A DNA stretch of 64,000 nt from UBA4615 sp035628395 (GTDB lineage: Bacteria; Pseudomonadota; Gammaproteobacteria; Burkholderiales; Burkholderiaceae_E): positions 6,152 to 70,151 of the forward strand of contig DASPJX010000272.1 of NCBI GenBank assembly GCA_035628395.1. Reading direction: 5' to 3'. A program made the position numbers and the translations under genes. The notes beneath the pieces are model-generated. The model saw nothing but the letters and a program-made list of their open reading frames with translations, ran no database searches and was not told the origin of the DNA. This document shows, piece by piece, positions 53,276-62,975 of this stretch; position 1 is the stretch's first letter, and each line of letters opens with the position of its first letter.

Positions 53276-54775
53276 TCAGCCCCCGAGCCGGCGGCGCAGC
53301 AGCTCGTTGACCTGCTGCGGGTTGGCCTTGCCGCGCGTCGCCTTCATCGCCTGGCCGACCAGCGCGTTGAAGGCCTTCTCCTTGCCGGCGCGGAACTCCT
53401 CGACCGACTTCGGGTTCGCGGCGAGCACCTGGTCGACGATCGCCTCGAGCGCGCCGGCGTCGCTGATCTGCCGCAGCCCCTTCGCCTCGATCACGAGATC
53501 GGCGGCGTCCGGCTCGGTGCGGCGCTCGTCCCAGATCGCCTGGAACACCTCGCGGGCGATCTTGCCCGAGACCGTGCCGTCGGCGATCCGCGCGATGAGC
53601 CGCGCGAGCTGCACCGGCGACACCGGGCACGCGTCGATCTCGAGGCCCTCCCGGTTCAGCTGCGCGGCGACGTCGACCATCACCCAGTTGGCGGCGAGCT
53701 TGGCCTGCGTCGCCGGCTCGGGCAGCGCGGCCACCGCGTCCTCGAAGTAGCGGGCGACCGCGCGGCTCGCGGTCAGCGTCGCCGCGTCGTACGCCGTCAG
53801 GCCGAGCTCGGCGCGGAAGCGCTCGCGCATCGCGCCCGGCAGCTCGGGCAGCGCCGCGCGCACCCGCTCGACGAGCGCCGGCTCGACGACGAGCGGCGGC
53901 AGGTCCGGGTCGGGGAAGTAGCGGTAGTCGTGCGCGTCCTCCTTGGAGCGCATCGAGCGGGTCTCGTCGCGGTCGGGATCGTAGAGCCGCGTCTCCTGCA
54001 CGAGGCGCCCGCCGTCCTCGATCAGCTCGATCTGGCGGCGCACCTCGTGGTCGATCGCCCGCTCCATGAAGCGGAAGGAGTTCAGGTTCTTGATCTCGCA
54101 GCGGGTGCCGAACCCGGCCTGCCCGCGCGGGCGCACCGACACGTTCGCGTCGACGCGGAACGAGCCCTCCTGCATGTTGCCGTCGCAGATGCCGAGCCAG
54201 GTGACCAGCCCGTGCAGCGTCCGCGCGTACGCGACCGCCTCGGCGGACGAGCGCATGTCGGGCTCGGTGACGATCTCGAGCAGCGGCGTGCCCGCGCGGT
54301 TGAGGTCGATGCCCGAGGTGCCGGCGAGCGAGGCGCCGCCGAGCGCGCGCATCGCGTCCTCGTGCAGCGACTTGCCGGCGTCCTCCTCGAGGTGCGCGCG
54401 GGTCAGGCGCACGAAGGTCTCGCGCGGCTCGCCGTTCTCCTGCCAGACGACCTGCAGCCCGCCCCCGGCGACGACCGGGATCTCGTACTGGCTGATCTGG
54501 TAGCCCTTCGGCAGGTCCGGATAGAAGTAGTTCTTGCGCGCGAACACCGAGCGCGGCGCGATGCTCGCGCCGACCGCGAGGCCGAGCCGCACCGCGCACT
54601 CGACCGCGGCGGCGTTCATCACCGGCAGCACGCCCGGCAGCGCGAGGTCGACCGGCGAGGCCTGCGTGTTGGGCGGCGCGCCGAACGCGGTGGAGGCGCC
54701 CGAGAAGATCTTGGAGCGGGTCGCGAGCTGGACGTGCGTCTCCAGCCCGATCACGACCTCCCAGCCTGTCGTCAT
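53276..54775 (-). CDS. gatB: Asp-tRNA(Asn)/Glu-tRNA(Gln) amidotransferase subunit B
   Basis: A 499-residue GatB. MTTGWEVVIGLETHVQLATRSKIFSGASTAFGAPPNTQASPVDLALPGVLPV is the diagnostic opening; YPDLPKGYQISQYEIPV, EIKNLNSFRFMERAIDHEV and MRSKEDAHDYRYFPDPDLPPL follow, and the C-terminal YqeY-like tail ends GKANPQQVNELLRRRLGG. It binds the misacylated tRNA and performs the kinase/transamidation step with GatA and GatC. Presence implies indirect synthesis of Gln-tRNA and/or Asn-tRNA. Confidence 0.97.
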   Translation of the reverse strand: MTTGWEVVIGLETHVQLATRSKIFSGASTAFGAPPNTQASPVDLALPGVLPVMNAAAVECAVRLGLAVGASIAPRSVFARKNYFYPDLPKGYQISQYEIPVVAGGGLQVVWQENGEPRETFVRLTRAHLEEDAGKSLHEDAMRALGGASLAGTSGIDLNRAGTPLLEIVTEPDMRSSAEAVAYARTLHGLVTWLGICDGNMQEGSFRVDANVSVRPRGQAGFGTRCEIKNLNSFRFMERAIDHEVRRQIELIEDGGRLVQETRLYDPDRDETRSMRSKEDAHDYRYFPDPDLPPLVVEPALVERVRAALPELPGAMRERFRAELGLTAYDAATLTASRAVARYFEDAVAALPEPATQAKLAANWVMVDVAAQLNREGLEIDACPVSPVQLARLIARIADGTVSGKIAREVFQAIWDERRTEPDAADLVIEAKGLRQISDAGALEAIVDQVLAANPKSVEEFRAGKEKAFNALVGQAMKATRGKANPQQVNELLRRRLGG

Positions 54776-54788
54776 GTCGTCGTGTCCT

Positions 54789-55238
54789 TCATCGGTCGGC
54801 GCACGCGCCGGTGCGCGGCTCGAACATCACCGGCCACGCCTCCTCGTAGATCCCACCCGTGCAGCGCGCCTCGCAGTTCGCGTGCGCGAGCGTCACGCGC
54901 CGCGGCTCCTGCCAGACCATCAGCCGGCAGGCGCTGCCGTCGCGCGCGGCGAGCTCGATCGACGGCCGGCTCTTCGTCTGCCGGAAGTCGGCGAGCTCGA
55001 AGCGGCAGCTGCCGCGCCGCCCGACCCACAGCTGCCACGACAGCTCGTCGACGCGGTTGGCGCGCACCGTGAGCCGGGCGGCCTCGCGGAAGCCGTCCTC
55101 CTCGGTCTGCTCGCAGCGGCCGGCCACGTCGATCGGCCGGTCGGGGATCGGGGCGGGCGAGCGCGCGCCGCCGCAGCCGGCCGCGAGCGCGGCGAGCAGC
55201 AGGGCGGCGGGCAGCGCGCGGCGCGGGCGGCCGGGCAT
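54789..55238 (-). CDS. Predicted lipoprotein between gatA and gatB
   Basis: A 149-residue protein with a signal and lipobox A-A-G-C22 (LPAALLLAALAAGC). The mature part holds six or more Cys (RCEQTE, SCRFEL, ACRLMVW, NCEARC), suggesting disulfides, and a beta-rich pattern (ARLTVRANRVDELSWQLWVGRRG, EPRRVTLAHANCEARCTGGIYEEAWPVMF). No family recognised. The ATG lies five bases after the gatA stop and the stop lies 13 bases before gatB, so it is embedded in the gat operon. Confidence 0.75.
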   Translation of the reverse strand: MPGRPRRALPAALLLAALAAGCGGARSPAPIPDRPIDVAGRCEQTEEDGFREAARLTVRANRVDELSWQLWVGRRGSCRFELADFRQTKSRPSIELAARDGSACRLMVWQEPRRVTLAHANCEARCTGGIYEEAWPVMFEPRTGACADR

Positions 55239-55243
55239 GTCGG

Positions 55244-56743
55244 CTACTCCGGCGGCCGGCGCGCGTGCCAGTCGGTCGCCCGCTGGAAGCGGTCGGCGAC
55301 GCCGAGCAGCCGCGACTCGGCGAAGCGGTCGGCGATCAGCTGCAGGCCGACCGGCCGGCCGCCCTCGCCGAAGCCCGCCGGCATCGACAGCCCGGGCAGG
55401 CCCGCGAGCGAGGCGCCGAGCGTGTAGACGTCGGCGAGGTAGTCGCGCACCGGATCCTCGACGTGCTCGCCGACGTTCCACGCGACCGTCGGCGAGACCG
55501 GCCCGGCGAGCACGTCGACGCGCGCGAACGCGGCGGCGAAGTCCTCGGCGATCAGCCGCCGCAGCTTCTGGGCCTGCAGGTAGTAGGCGTCGTAGTAGCC
55601 GTGCGAGAGCACGTAGGTGCCGACCATGATGCGGCGCCGCACCTCCGGCCCGAAGCCCTCGGCGCGGGTGCGCCGGTACAGGTCCTTCAGGTCGGCGGGG
55701 TCGGCCGCGCGATGGCCGTAGCGCACGCCGTCGAAGCGCGAGAGGTTGCTCGAGGCCTCGGCCGGCGCGATCACGTAGTACGCCGGGATCGACAGCCGCG
55801 TGCGCGGCAGCGACACCTCGACGAGCGCCGCGCCGAGCGACTCGAGCGTGCCGAGCGCCCCGCGCACCGCGCGCTCGACGCCCGGGGCGAGCCCCTCGCC
55901 GAACCACTCGCGCGGCACGCCGACGCGCAGCCCGGCGAGCGGGCGCGACGGGCCGGCCTCGCCGCGGCCCTCGGGCACCGGCGACGCCGCGAGCCCGGCG
56001 ACGAAGTCCTCGGGCGGTCGCTCGAGGCTGGTCGAGTCGCGGGGGTCGAAGCCGGCCATCGCGGTCAGCAGCGCCGCGCAGTCGGCCGCCGACGCGCCGA
56101 ACGCGCCGCCCTGGTCGAGGCTCGACGCGTACGCGATCATCCCGAAGCGCGACACCCGGCCGTAGGTCGGCTTCACGCCGGTGATGCCGCACATCGCCGC
56201 CGGCTGGCGCACCGAGCCGCCGGTGTCGGTGCCGGTGGCGAGCGGAACGAGCCGCGCGGCGACCGCCGCCGCCGAGCCGCCGGACGAGCCGCCGGGCACC
56301 GCCGCCGGATCCCACGGGTTGCGCACCGGGCCGAAGTGCGAATGCTCGTTCGACGAGCCCATCGCGAACTCGTCGCAGCTCGTCTTGCCGACGCAGACCG
56401 CGCCGGCCGCGGCCAGCCGCTCGACGACCGCGGCGTCGAACGGGCTCGTGTACTCGGCGAGCATCCGCGAGCCGGCGGTCGAGCGCCAGCCGCGGGTCGC
56501 GAAGATGTCCTTGTGCGCGACCGGCAGGCCGAGCAGCGGCGCGCGCTCCCCGGCGGCGAGCCGTGCGTCGGCCGCGCGGGCCTGTTCGAGCGTCGCGTCG
56601 GGACGCACGTCGATGAATGCGTTAAGACTGCTCGCGGCGATCCGCTCGAGGCAGTGCTCCGCGAGCGCCGCGGCGGTGACCTCGCCCGCGTCGAGCGCGC
56701 GACGGAGCTCCGGCAGCGGGCGGACGTGCCAGTCGGCGCTCAT
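55244..56743 (-). CDS. gatA: Asp-tRNA(Asn)/Glu-tRNA(Gln) amidotransferase subunit A
   Basis: A 499-residue amidase-signature enzyme that hydrolyses glutamine to supply ammonia to GatB. The Lys-cisSer-Ser triad lies in GLPVAHKDIFATRG (Lys), AVPGGSSGGSAAAVAA (cis-Ser) and TGTDTGGSVRQPAAMCG (nucleophile Ser). GVKPTYGRVSRFGMIAYASSLDQ is the standard GatA block. The ATG overlaps the gatC stop (ATGA). Confidence 0.97.
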   Translation of the reverse strand: MSADWHVRPLPELRRALDAGEVTAAALAEHCLERIAASSLNAFIDVRPDATLEQARAADARLAAGERAPLLGLPVAHKDIFATRGWRSTAGSRMLAEYTSPFDAAVVERLAAAGAVCVGKTSCDEFAMGSSNEHSHFGPVRNPWDPAAVPGGSSGGSAAAVAARLVPLATGTDTGGSVRQPAAMCGITGVKPTYGRVSRFGMIAYASSLDQGGAFGASAADCAALLTAMAGFDPRDSTSLERPPEDFVAGLAASPVPEGRGEAGPSRPLAGLRVGVPREWFGEGLAPGVERAVRGALGTLESLGAALVEVSLPRTRLSIPAYYVIAPAEASSNLSRFDGVRYGHRAADPADLKDLYRRTRAEGFGPEVRRRIMVGTYVLSHGYYDAYYLQAQKLRRLIAEDFAAAFARVDVLAGPVSPTVAWNVGEHVEDPVRDYLADVYTLGASLAGLPGLSMPAGFGEGGRPVGLQLIADRFAESRLLGVADRFQRATDWHARRPPE

Positions 56744-57027
56744 TCGATCACCCGCGGCACGAGGTACAGGCCGTGCGCGACCGAGGGGGCGACGCGCTGG
56801 TAGTCGTCGCGGCGATCGGGCTCGGTGACCTCGTCGGGTCGCAGCCTCAGGGTCAGATCGCCCGCGTGGGTCATGGGTTCGACACCGGTGGTGTCGACGG
56901 CCTGGAGCTCCTCGACGAGCTCGAGGACGCGGTTGAGCTGATCGAGCGTGCGAGCGGCTTCTTCGGGCGTGAGTTCGAGTCGGGCCAGATCGGCGATCCG
57001 GGCGACGTCGGCGGCGGTGAGTGACAG
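56740..57027 (-). CDS. gatC: Asp-tRNA(Asn)/Glu-tRNA(Gln) amidotransferase subunit C, apparent CTG start
   Basis: A 95-residue GatC: SLTAADVARIADLARLELTPEEAA, LNRVLELVEELQAVDTTGVEPMTH, LRPDEVTEPDRRDDYQRVAPSVAHGLYLVPRVIE, complete against the family. There is no ATG, GTG or TTG between the in-frame upstream stop (57058-57060 side) and the conserved second residue. The only codon in the family's Met position is CTG at 57025-57027, with GGGGA six bases upstream. It is therefore read as a CTG start. The stop overlaps gatA. It is divergent from mreB. Confidence 0.88.
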   Translation of the reverse strand: MSLTAADVARIADLARLELTPEEAARTLDQLNRVLELVEELQAVDTTGVEPMTHAGDLTLRLRPDEVTEPDRRDDYQRVAPSVAHGLYLVPRVIE

Positions 57028-57061
57028 CGGAAATCCCCGATTTTCTGCGTTTAGTCAAGGA

Positions 57062-57092
57062 ATTATAAGGTATGATTCGCGCCGTTTCACAG
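57062..57092 (-). promoter_or_regulatory. Candidate sigma70 promoter of gatCAB
   Basis: On the minus strand a perfect -10 hexamer TATAAT (57067-57062) is preceded 18 bases upstream by TGTGAA. It would give a leader of about 28 bases before the gatC CTG codon. The AT-rich TAAGGAATTATAAGGTATGAT stretch also contains TATGAT (57071-57076) that could serve mreB in the other direction. Confidence 0.5.
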
Positions 57093-57158
57093 GAGATGCG
57101 GGCTCCGAGCGGCACCCCTCCGGCACCCCCGTCCCCACCCCTCTAAACGGAACCGACG

Positions 57159-58202
<1,044 letters not shown>

Positions 58203-58232
58203 CGCACTGAATCACGCACAGAGAGCGGGACC

Positions 58233-59141
58233 ATGGATCGGAGCCCGCCGCCGTTCTTCAAGCAGGGACCGTCGGCCAACGCACGCCTCGTCTTCTTCGC
58301 GCTGCTCGCCCTCGCGCTGCTGGTCGTCGACGCCCGCAGCGGGCTGCTGCAGGCGATGAGGCAGGGCATCGGCACCGTGCTGTATCCGCTGCAGCGCACG
58401 CTGCTCGTGCCGCGCGACGCGCTGTCGCTCGGCACCGACTACCTCGGCGAGATCCACCGCCTGCGGGCGGAGAACACCGAGCTGCGACGCATCGAGACGA
58501 CCAACGCCCGCCAGCTGCTGCAGGTCGAGCAGCTCGCGCAGGAGAACCGCGCGCTGCGCGAGCTGCTCGGCGCGCGCGACCGCGCGGCGGTCAAGAGCGT
58601 CGTCGCCGAGGTGCTGTACGACACCCGCGACCCGTTCACCCGCAAGCTGGTGCTCGACAAGGGCCTGCAGCAGGGCGTGGCGAGCGGCATGCCGGTCGTC
58701 GACGCGCAGGGCGTCCTCGGCCAGGTCACGCGGGTGTTCCCCCTCTCGTCGGAGCTCACGCTGGTGACCGATCGCGACATGACCATCCCGGTCCAGGTGC
58801 AGCGCACCGGGCTGCGCGCGATCGCGTTCGGCGGCGCCGCGCCGGGCCGGATGGAGCTGCGCTACATGTCGGTCAACGCCGACCTGAAGGAGGGCGACGT
58901 CGTCGTCACCTCCGGTCTCGACAGCCTGTATCCGGCGGGGCTGCCGGTCGGGCGTATCGTGTCGGTCGACCGCAGCGGCACCGGCAACTTCGCGCGCGTG
59001 CTGCTCGAGCCGATCGCCGGCGTCGACCGCAGCCGGCTGCTGCTCGTGCTGCTGGTCGACCGCACCGGCGTGCCGCCTCCGCCCCCGGCCGACGCCGCCG
59101 AGATCGGCCGCCTGAAGCGCGGCGCGGTGCGGCGCGACTGA
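58233..59141 (+). CDS. mreC: Rod shape-determining protein MreC
   Basis: A 302-residue bitopic protein: TM near residues 15-35 (ARLVFFALLALALLVVDA), coiled coil (EIHRLRAENTELRRIETTNARQLLQVEQLAQENRALRELLG) and two periplasmic beta barrels with YDTRDPFTRKLVLDKGLQQGVASGMPVVDAQGVLGQV and VVTSGLDSLYPAGLPVGRIV. It links MreB to the wall synthases. 30 bp after mreB. Confidence 0.96.
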   Translation: MDRSPPPFFKQGPSANARLVFFALLALALLVVDARSGLLQAMRQGIGTVLYPLQRTLLVPRDALSLGTDYLGEIHRLRAENTELRRIETTNARQLLQVEQLAQENRALRELLGARDRAAVKSVVAEVLYDTRDPFTRKLVLDKGLQQGVASGMPVVDAQGVLGQVTRVFPLSSELTLVTDRDMTIPVQVQRTGLRAIAFGGAAPGRMELRYMSVNADLKEGDVVVTSGLDSLYPAGLPVGRIVSVDRSGTGNFARVLLEPIAGVDRSRLLLVLLVDRTGVPPPPPADAAEIGRLKRGAVRRD

Positions 59142-59162
59142 ACCCGCGGACCGACGACTCCG

Positions 59163-59672
59163 ATGCGCCCCGAATACCTGCTGCTGCCGGCGAACCGCGC
59201 GTTCATCGCGTTCACGATCCTGGTCGCGTTCGTGCTGAACATCCTGCCGTGGGGCCGCGTCTACGGCGTGCCCGACTTCCTCGCGCTGGTGCTGGTCTTC
59301 TGGAACATCCACCAGCCGCGCAAGGTCGGCATCGGCATCGCGTTCCTGGTCGGGCTGCTGATGGACGTGCACGCCTCGGCGCTGCTGGGCGAGCGCGCGC
59401 TCGCCTACAGCCTGCTGTCGTACGGCGCGATGTCGATGCACCGGCGCGTGCCGTGGTTCCGGCTGGGCGGGCAGATGATGCACGTGCTGCCGCTCTTCCT
59501 GCTCGCGCAGGGGGTCGTCGTCGCGGTGCGCATGGCGGTCGGCGGCCCGTTCCCGGGCGTCGGCTTCTTCCTCCAGAGCCTGTCGTCGACGCTGCTCTGG
59601 CCGCTGGCCGACGTGCTGCTGCTCGCGCCGCAGCGCAGCGCGATCGACCGCGACGACAACCGTCCGCTGTGA
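59163..59672 (+). CDS. mreD: Rod shape-determining protein MreD
   Basis: A 169-residue inner-membrane protein with five or six hydrophobic segments, starting MRPEYLLLPANRAFIAFTILVAFVLNILPWG and containing PDFLALVLVFWNIHQPRKVGIGIAFLVGLLMDV, the family hallmark. It partners MreC. The position in the operon settles the assignment. Confidence 0.95.
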   Translation: MRPEYLLLPANRAFIAFTILVAFVLNILPWGRVYGVPDFLALVLVFWNIHQPRKVGIGIAFLVGLLMDVHASALLGERALAYSLLSYGAMSMHRRVPWFRLGGQMMHVLPLFLLAQGVVVAVRMAVGGPFPGVGFFLQSLSSTLLWPLADVLLLAPQRSAIDRDDNRPL

Positions 59673-59684
59673 CCGGGTAGCCGA

Positions 59685-61637
59685 ATGGTCGAAGTGAGGA
59701 ACGCCGAGCTCGAGATCTCCCGCCTGCGCTGGCGGCTGGTGTTCGCGATCGGCTTCGTGACGGTGCTCTTCGGCCTCCTCGTCGCGCGCTTCGTGTGGCT
59801 GCAGGTCGTGCGTCACGCCGACTTCCACGCGCAGGCCGAGGACAACCGGATCGCGGTCGTGCCGGTGCCGCCGGCGCGCGGGCTGATCTTCGACCGCAAC
59901 GGCGTGCTGCTCGCCGAGAACGTGTCGGCCTACACGCTGGAGCTCGCCCCGCGACGCATCGCCGACCTCGAGCGCACGATCGACGAGCTGGCGCAGCTGA
60001 TCGAGATCGGCCCGCGCGAGCGCCGCCGCTTCAAGCGGCTGCTCGACGACACCAAGAACTCCGAGTGGCTGCCGCTCAAGACGCGGCTGAGCGACGAGGA
60101 GGTCGCCAAGATCGCCGCGCACCGCTACCGGTTCGAGGGCGTCGACGTGAAGGCGCGGCTGTTCCGCAACTACCCGCTCGGCGAGACCGCGTCGCACGTG
60201 ATCGGCTACATCGGCCGGATCTCGCCCGAGGAGAAGAAGCGGATGGAGGAGGCGGGCGAGGCCTCGCGCTACGCCGGCAGCAGCCACATGGGCAAGGTCG
60301 GCGTCGAGCTCAGCTACGAGCAGCTGCTGCACGGCCAGACCGGCTTCGACGAGGTCGAGGTGTCGGCCGGCGGGCGGGCGGTGCGGTCGCTGTCGCGCAA
60401 CCCGGCCACGCCCGGGCGCAACCTGATCCTGTCGCTCGACGTGCGGCTGCAGAAGCTCGTCGAGGAGTGGTACGGCGACCGCAAGGGCGCGCTGGTCGCG
60501 ATCGAGCCCGCCACCGGCGACGTGCTCGCCTTCGTCTCGAAGCCGACCTTCGATCCGAACGTGTTCATCGACGGCATCGACCCGCAGACCTGGAAGGAGC
60601 TGAACGACGATCCGGACAAGCCGCTGCTCAACCGTCCGCTGCGCGGCACCTATCCCCCCGGCTCGACCTACAAGCCGTTCATGGCGCTCGCGGTGCTCGA
60701 GAGCGGCACCCGCACCCCGAACCAGACGATCAGCGACCCCGGCTACTTCATGCTCGGCGGCCACCGCTTCCGCGACTCGAAGCCGACCGGCCACGGCAGC
60801 GTCGACCTGAGGAAGTCGATCGTCGTGTCCTCGGACACCTACTACTACAGCGCCGCCTACGACATGGGCGTCGACCGGATCCACGACTTCATGAAGCCCT
60901 GGGGCTTCGGGCAGCTGACCGGCATCGACATCCACAACGAGACGACCGGGATCCTGCCGTCCTCGGCGTGGAAGATGAAGCGGTACAAGCAGAAGTGGCT
61001 GCCGGGCGAGACGCCGTCGATCGGCATCGGCCAGGGCTACAACACGTTCACGATGCTGCAGCTCGCGCACGCGACGGCGGTGCTCGCCAACGGCGGGACG
61101 GTGATGCGGCCGCACGTGGTGAAGGAGATCCACGATCCGCGCAACGGCGAGCGCACGCCGACCGTGCCGAAGGAGAGCTACCGGATCCCGCTGAAGCCCG
61201 AGTACCTCGCGCTGGTCAAGCAGGGCATGGTCGAGGTCAACCGCGTCGGCACCGGCCGCGTCGCGTTCGCCGGCGCCGAGTACGTGGCCGCCGGCAAGAC
61301 CGGCACCGCGCAGGTGATCGGCATCAAGCAGGGCGAGAAGTACGACGCGCGGCGCATCGCCGAGCGCTTCCGCGACCACTCGCTGTTCATGGCGTTCGCG
61401 CCGGTCGACGACCCGAAGGTCGCGCTCGCGCTGATCGTCGAGAACGGCGGCTTCGGCGCGCAGGCGGCCGCGCCGATCGCGCGCAAGGTGTTCGACTACG
61501 TGCTGCTCGGCAAGCTGCCCAAGGACACGCCGATGCCCTTCCCGCAGCGCCCCGAGGTCGACGAGTCGGAGCTGCGCGACGTGCCGGAGAGCATCGAGCC
61601 CGAGGTCCTGACCCCGGCCCAGGCGGTGCGCAATTGA
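59685..61637 (+). CDS. mrdA: Penicillin-binding protein 2 (elongasome transpeptidase)
   Basis: A 650-residue class B PBP. One N-terminal TM helix (LVFAIGFVTVLFGLLVARFVWLQVV), a dimerisation domain with VPPARGLIFDRNGVLLAENVSAYTLEL, and the transpeptidase domain with the catalytic S-x-x-K (PPGSTYKPF), S-x-N-like SSDTYYY and KTGT (AGKTGTAQV). Target of mecillinam-type beta-lactams. Its stop overlaps a TTG that may begin mrdB. Confidence 0.97.
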   Translation: MVEVRNAELEISRLRWRLVFAIGFVTVLFGLLVARFVWLQVVRHADFHAQAEDNRIAVVPVPPARGLIFDRNGVLLAENVSAYTLELAPRRIADLERTIDELAQLIEIGPRERRRFKRLLDDTKNSEWLPLKTRLSDEEVAKIAAHRYRFEGVDVKARLFRNYPLGETASHVIGYIGRISPEEKKRMEEAGEASRYAGSSHMGKVGVELSYEQLLHGQTGFDEVEVSAGGRAVRSLSRNPATPGRNLILSLDVRLQKLVEEWYGDRKGALVAIEPATGDVLAFVSKPTFDPNVFIDGIDPQTWKELNDDPDKPLLNRPLRGTYPPGSTYKPFMALAVLESGTRTPNQTISDPGYFMLGGHRFRDSKPTGHGSVDLRKSIVVSSDTYYYSAAYDMGVDRIHDFMKPWGFGQLTGIDIHNETTGILPSSAWKMKRYKQKWLPGETPSIGIGQGYNTFTMLQLAHATAVLANGGTVMRPHVVKEIHDPRNGERTPTVPKESYRIPLKPEYLALVKQGMVEVNRVGTGRVAFAGAEYVAAGKTGTAQVIGIKQGEKYDARRIAERFRDHSLFMAFAPVDDPKVALALIVENGGFGAQAAAPIARKVFDYVLLGKLPKDTPMPFPQRPEVDESELRDVPESIEPEVLTPAQAVRN

Positions 61638-61657
61638 TCGGCCCGTCGATCGCCTCG

Positions 61658-62764
61658 ATGGACCGCCGCTCGCCGTGGGCGGCGATCCGGCCGTACGTGA
61701 TGGTCTTCGACGGCCCGCTGACGATCGCGCTCGCGCTGATCGTCGGCATCAGCGTCGCCACGATGTACTCGGCGGCGTTCGACTTCCCGGGCCGCTTCAC
61801 CGGCCACATGCGCAACCTCGGCTTCGCCTTCGTCGTCGCCTGGATCGCCGCGCTCGTGCCGCCGGCGGTGCTGATGCGCGCGGCGGTGCCGCTGTACGCG
61901 CTGGGCATCGCGCTGCTCGTCGCGGTCGACCTCTTCGGCATCATCAACAAGGGCGCGCAGCGCTGGCTCGACATCGGCGTCACGCGGATCCAGCCCTCGG
62001 AGATGCTGAAGATCGCGACGCCGCTGATGCTCGCGTGGTTCTTCAACCAGCGCGACGGCAGGCTGCGCTGGACCGACTTCGCGGTCGCGACGGTGATCCT
62101 CGCGGTGCCGGTGCTGCTGATCGCCAAGCAGCCCGACCTCGGCACCTCGATCCTCGTGCTCGCCGCGGGTGCCTACATCATCTTCTTCGCCGGGCTGAGC
62201 TGGCGCGTGATCGCCGGCCTCGTCGTCGCCGGCGTCGCCGCGATGCCGCTGCTGTGGATGGTCCTGCACGACTACCAGCGCCAGCGGGTGATGACGCTGA
62301 TCGACCCCACCTCCGACCCGCTCGGCAAGGGCTTCCACATCATCCAGTCGACGATCGCGGTCGGCTCGGGCGGCGTCTTCGGCAAGGGCTGGATGCAGGG
62401 CACGCAGACCCACCTCGAGTTCATCCCCGAGCGCACCACCGACTTCATCCTGGCGGTCTTCGCCGAGGAGTTCGGGCTGCTCGGCGTCGGGGTGCTGCTG
62501 CTGCTCTACCTCGCGGTGATCTCGCGCGGGCTGGTGATCTCCGGCAGCGGCGGCACGACCTTCGGGCGCCTGATGGCCGGCTCGCTGACGATGAGCTTCT
62601 TCACCTACTGCTTCGTCAACATGGGCATGGTGATCGGGATCCTGCCGGTCGTCGGCGTGCCGCTGCCCTGGATGTCGTACGGCGGCACCGCGATGGTGAC
62701 GCTCGGGCTGGGGACCGGGATCCTGATGAGCATCCGGCGGCACCGGACGCTCGTGCAGACCTGA
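61658..62764 (+). CDS. mrdB: Peptidoglycan glycosyltransferase RodA
   Basis: A 368-residue SEDS-family membrane polymerase with ten TM helices. KGAQRWLDIGVTRIQPSEMLKIATPLMLAWFF, AKQPDLGTSILVLAAGAYIIFFAG (catalytic Asp region), GKGWMQGTQTHLEFIPERTTDFILAVFAEEFGLLG and PWMSYGGTAMVTLGLGTGILMSI are standard RodA blocks. It pairs with PBP2. ATG at 61658 is used. A TTG at 61634 overlapping the mrdA stop, with AGGCGG upstream, would add eight residues and is about equally plausible. Confidence 0.96.
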   Translation: MDRRSPWAAIRPYVMVFDGPLTIALALIVGISVATMYSAAFDFPGRFTGHMRNLGFAFVVAWIAALVPPAVLMRAAVPLYALGIALLVAVDLFGIINKGAQRWLDIGVTRIQPSEMLKIATPLMLAWFFNQRDGRLRWTDFAVATVILAVPVLLIAKQPDLGTSILVLAAGAYIIFFAGLSWRVIAGLVVAGVAAMPLLWMVLHDYQRQRVMTLIDPTSDPLGKGFHIIQSTIAVGSGGVFGKGWMQGTQTHLEFIPERTTDFILAVFAEEFGLLGVGVLLLLYLAVISRGLVISGSGGTTFGRLMAGSLTMSFFTYCFVNMGMVIGILPVVGVPLPWMSYGGTAMVTLGLGTGILMSIRRHRTLVQT

Positions 62765-62832
62765 GGCGAGGCCCCAAGACCCCGGCCGCGTCGGGGGCTC
62801 CGGGGCCGATACGGCCCCGCCTGCCCTAAGCT

Positions 62833-62954
62833 CGAGGATTCGCTGGGGAGTAGCTCGGGCGCATCCGGCGCCGCGACGGCTTCGTCAGGACGGGCGGCAC
62901 CACCGCCCCGGAGCCGTCGGCAGCCCGCCCGGGCTGCGAGCAAGACCAGCCTCG
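62833..62954 (+). promoter_or_regulatory. yybP-ykoY manganese riboswitch upstream of terC-like gene
   Basis: The two conserved sequence blocks are present: GCTGGGGAGTAGCTC at 62842-62856 and GAGCAAGACCAGC at 62938-62950. They pair through CGAGG/CCTCG (62833-62837 with 62950-62954), GCTGG/CCAGC and GCTC/GAGC, giving the P1 stem of the yybP-ykoY class; CGCATCCGG and a GC-rich arm lie between. This class senses Mn2+ and controls Mn2+ export proteins, including TerC-family genes such as E. coli alx. The ATG of the downstream gene is 22 bases after P1. Confidence 0.85.
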
Positions 62955-62975
62955 CGGCTCGTCACGGACTCCTCC

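Noticed and set aside
62842..62914. GGGGAGTAGCTCGGGCG looks like the 5' half of a tRNA (acceptor plus D-arm).
   Set aside because: No anticodon or T-arm follows, and the sequence matches the yybP-ykoY riboswitch consensus with paired 3' block instead.
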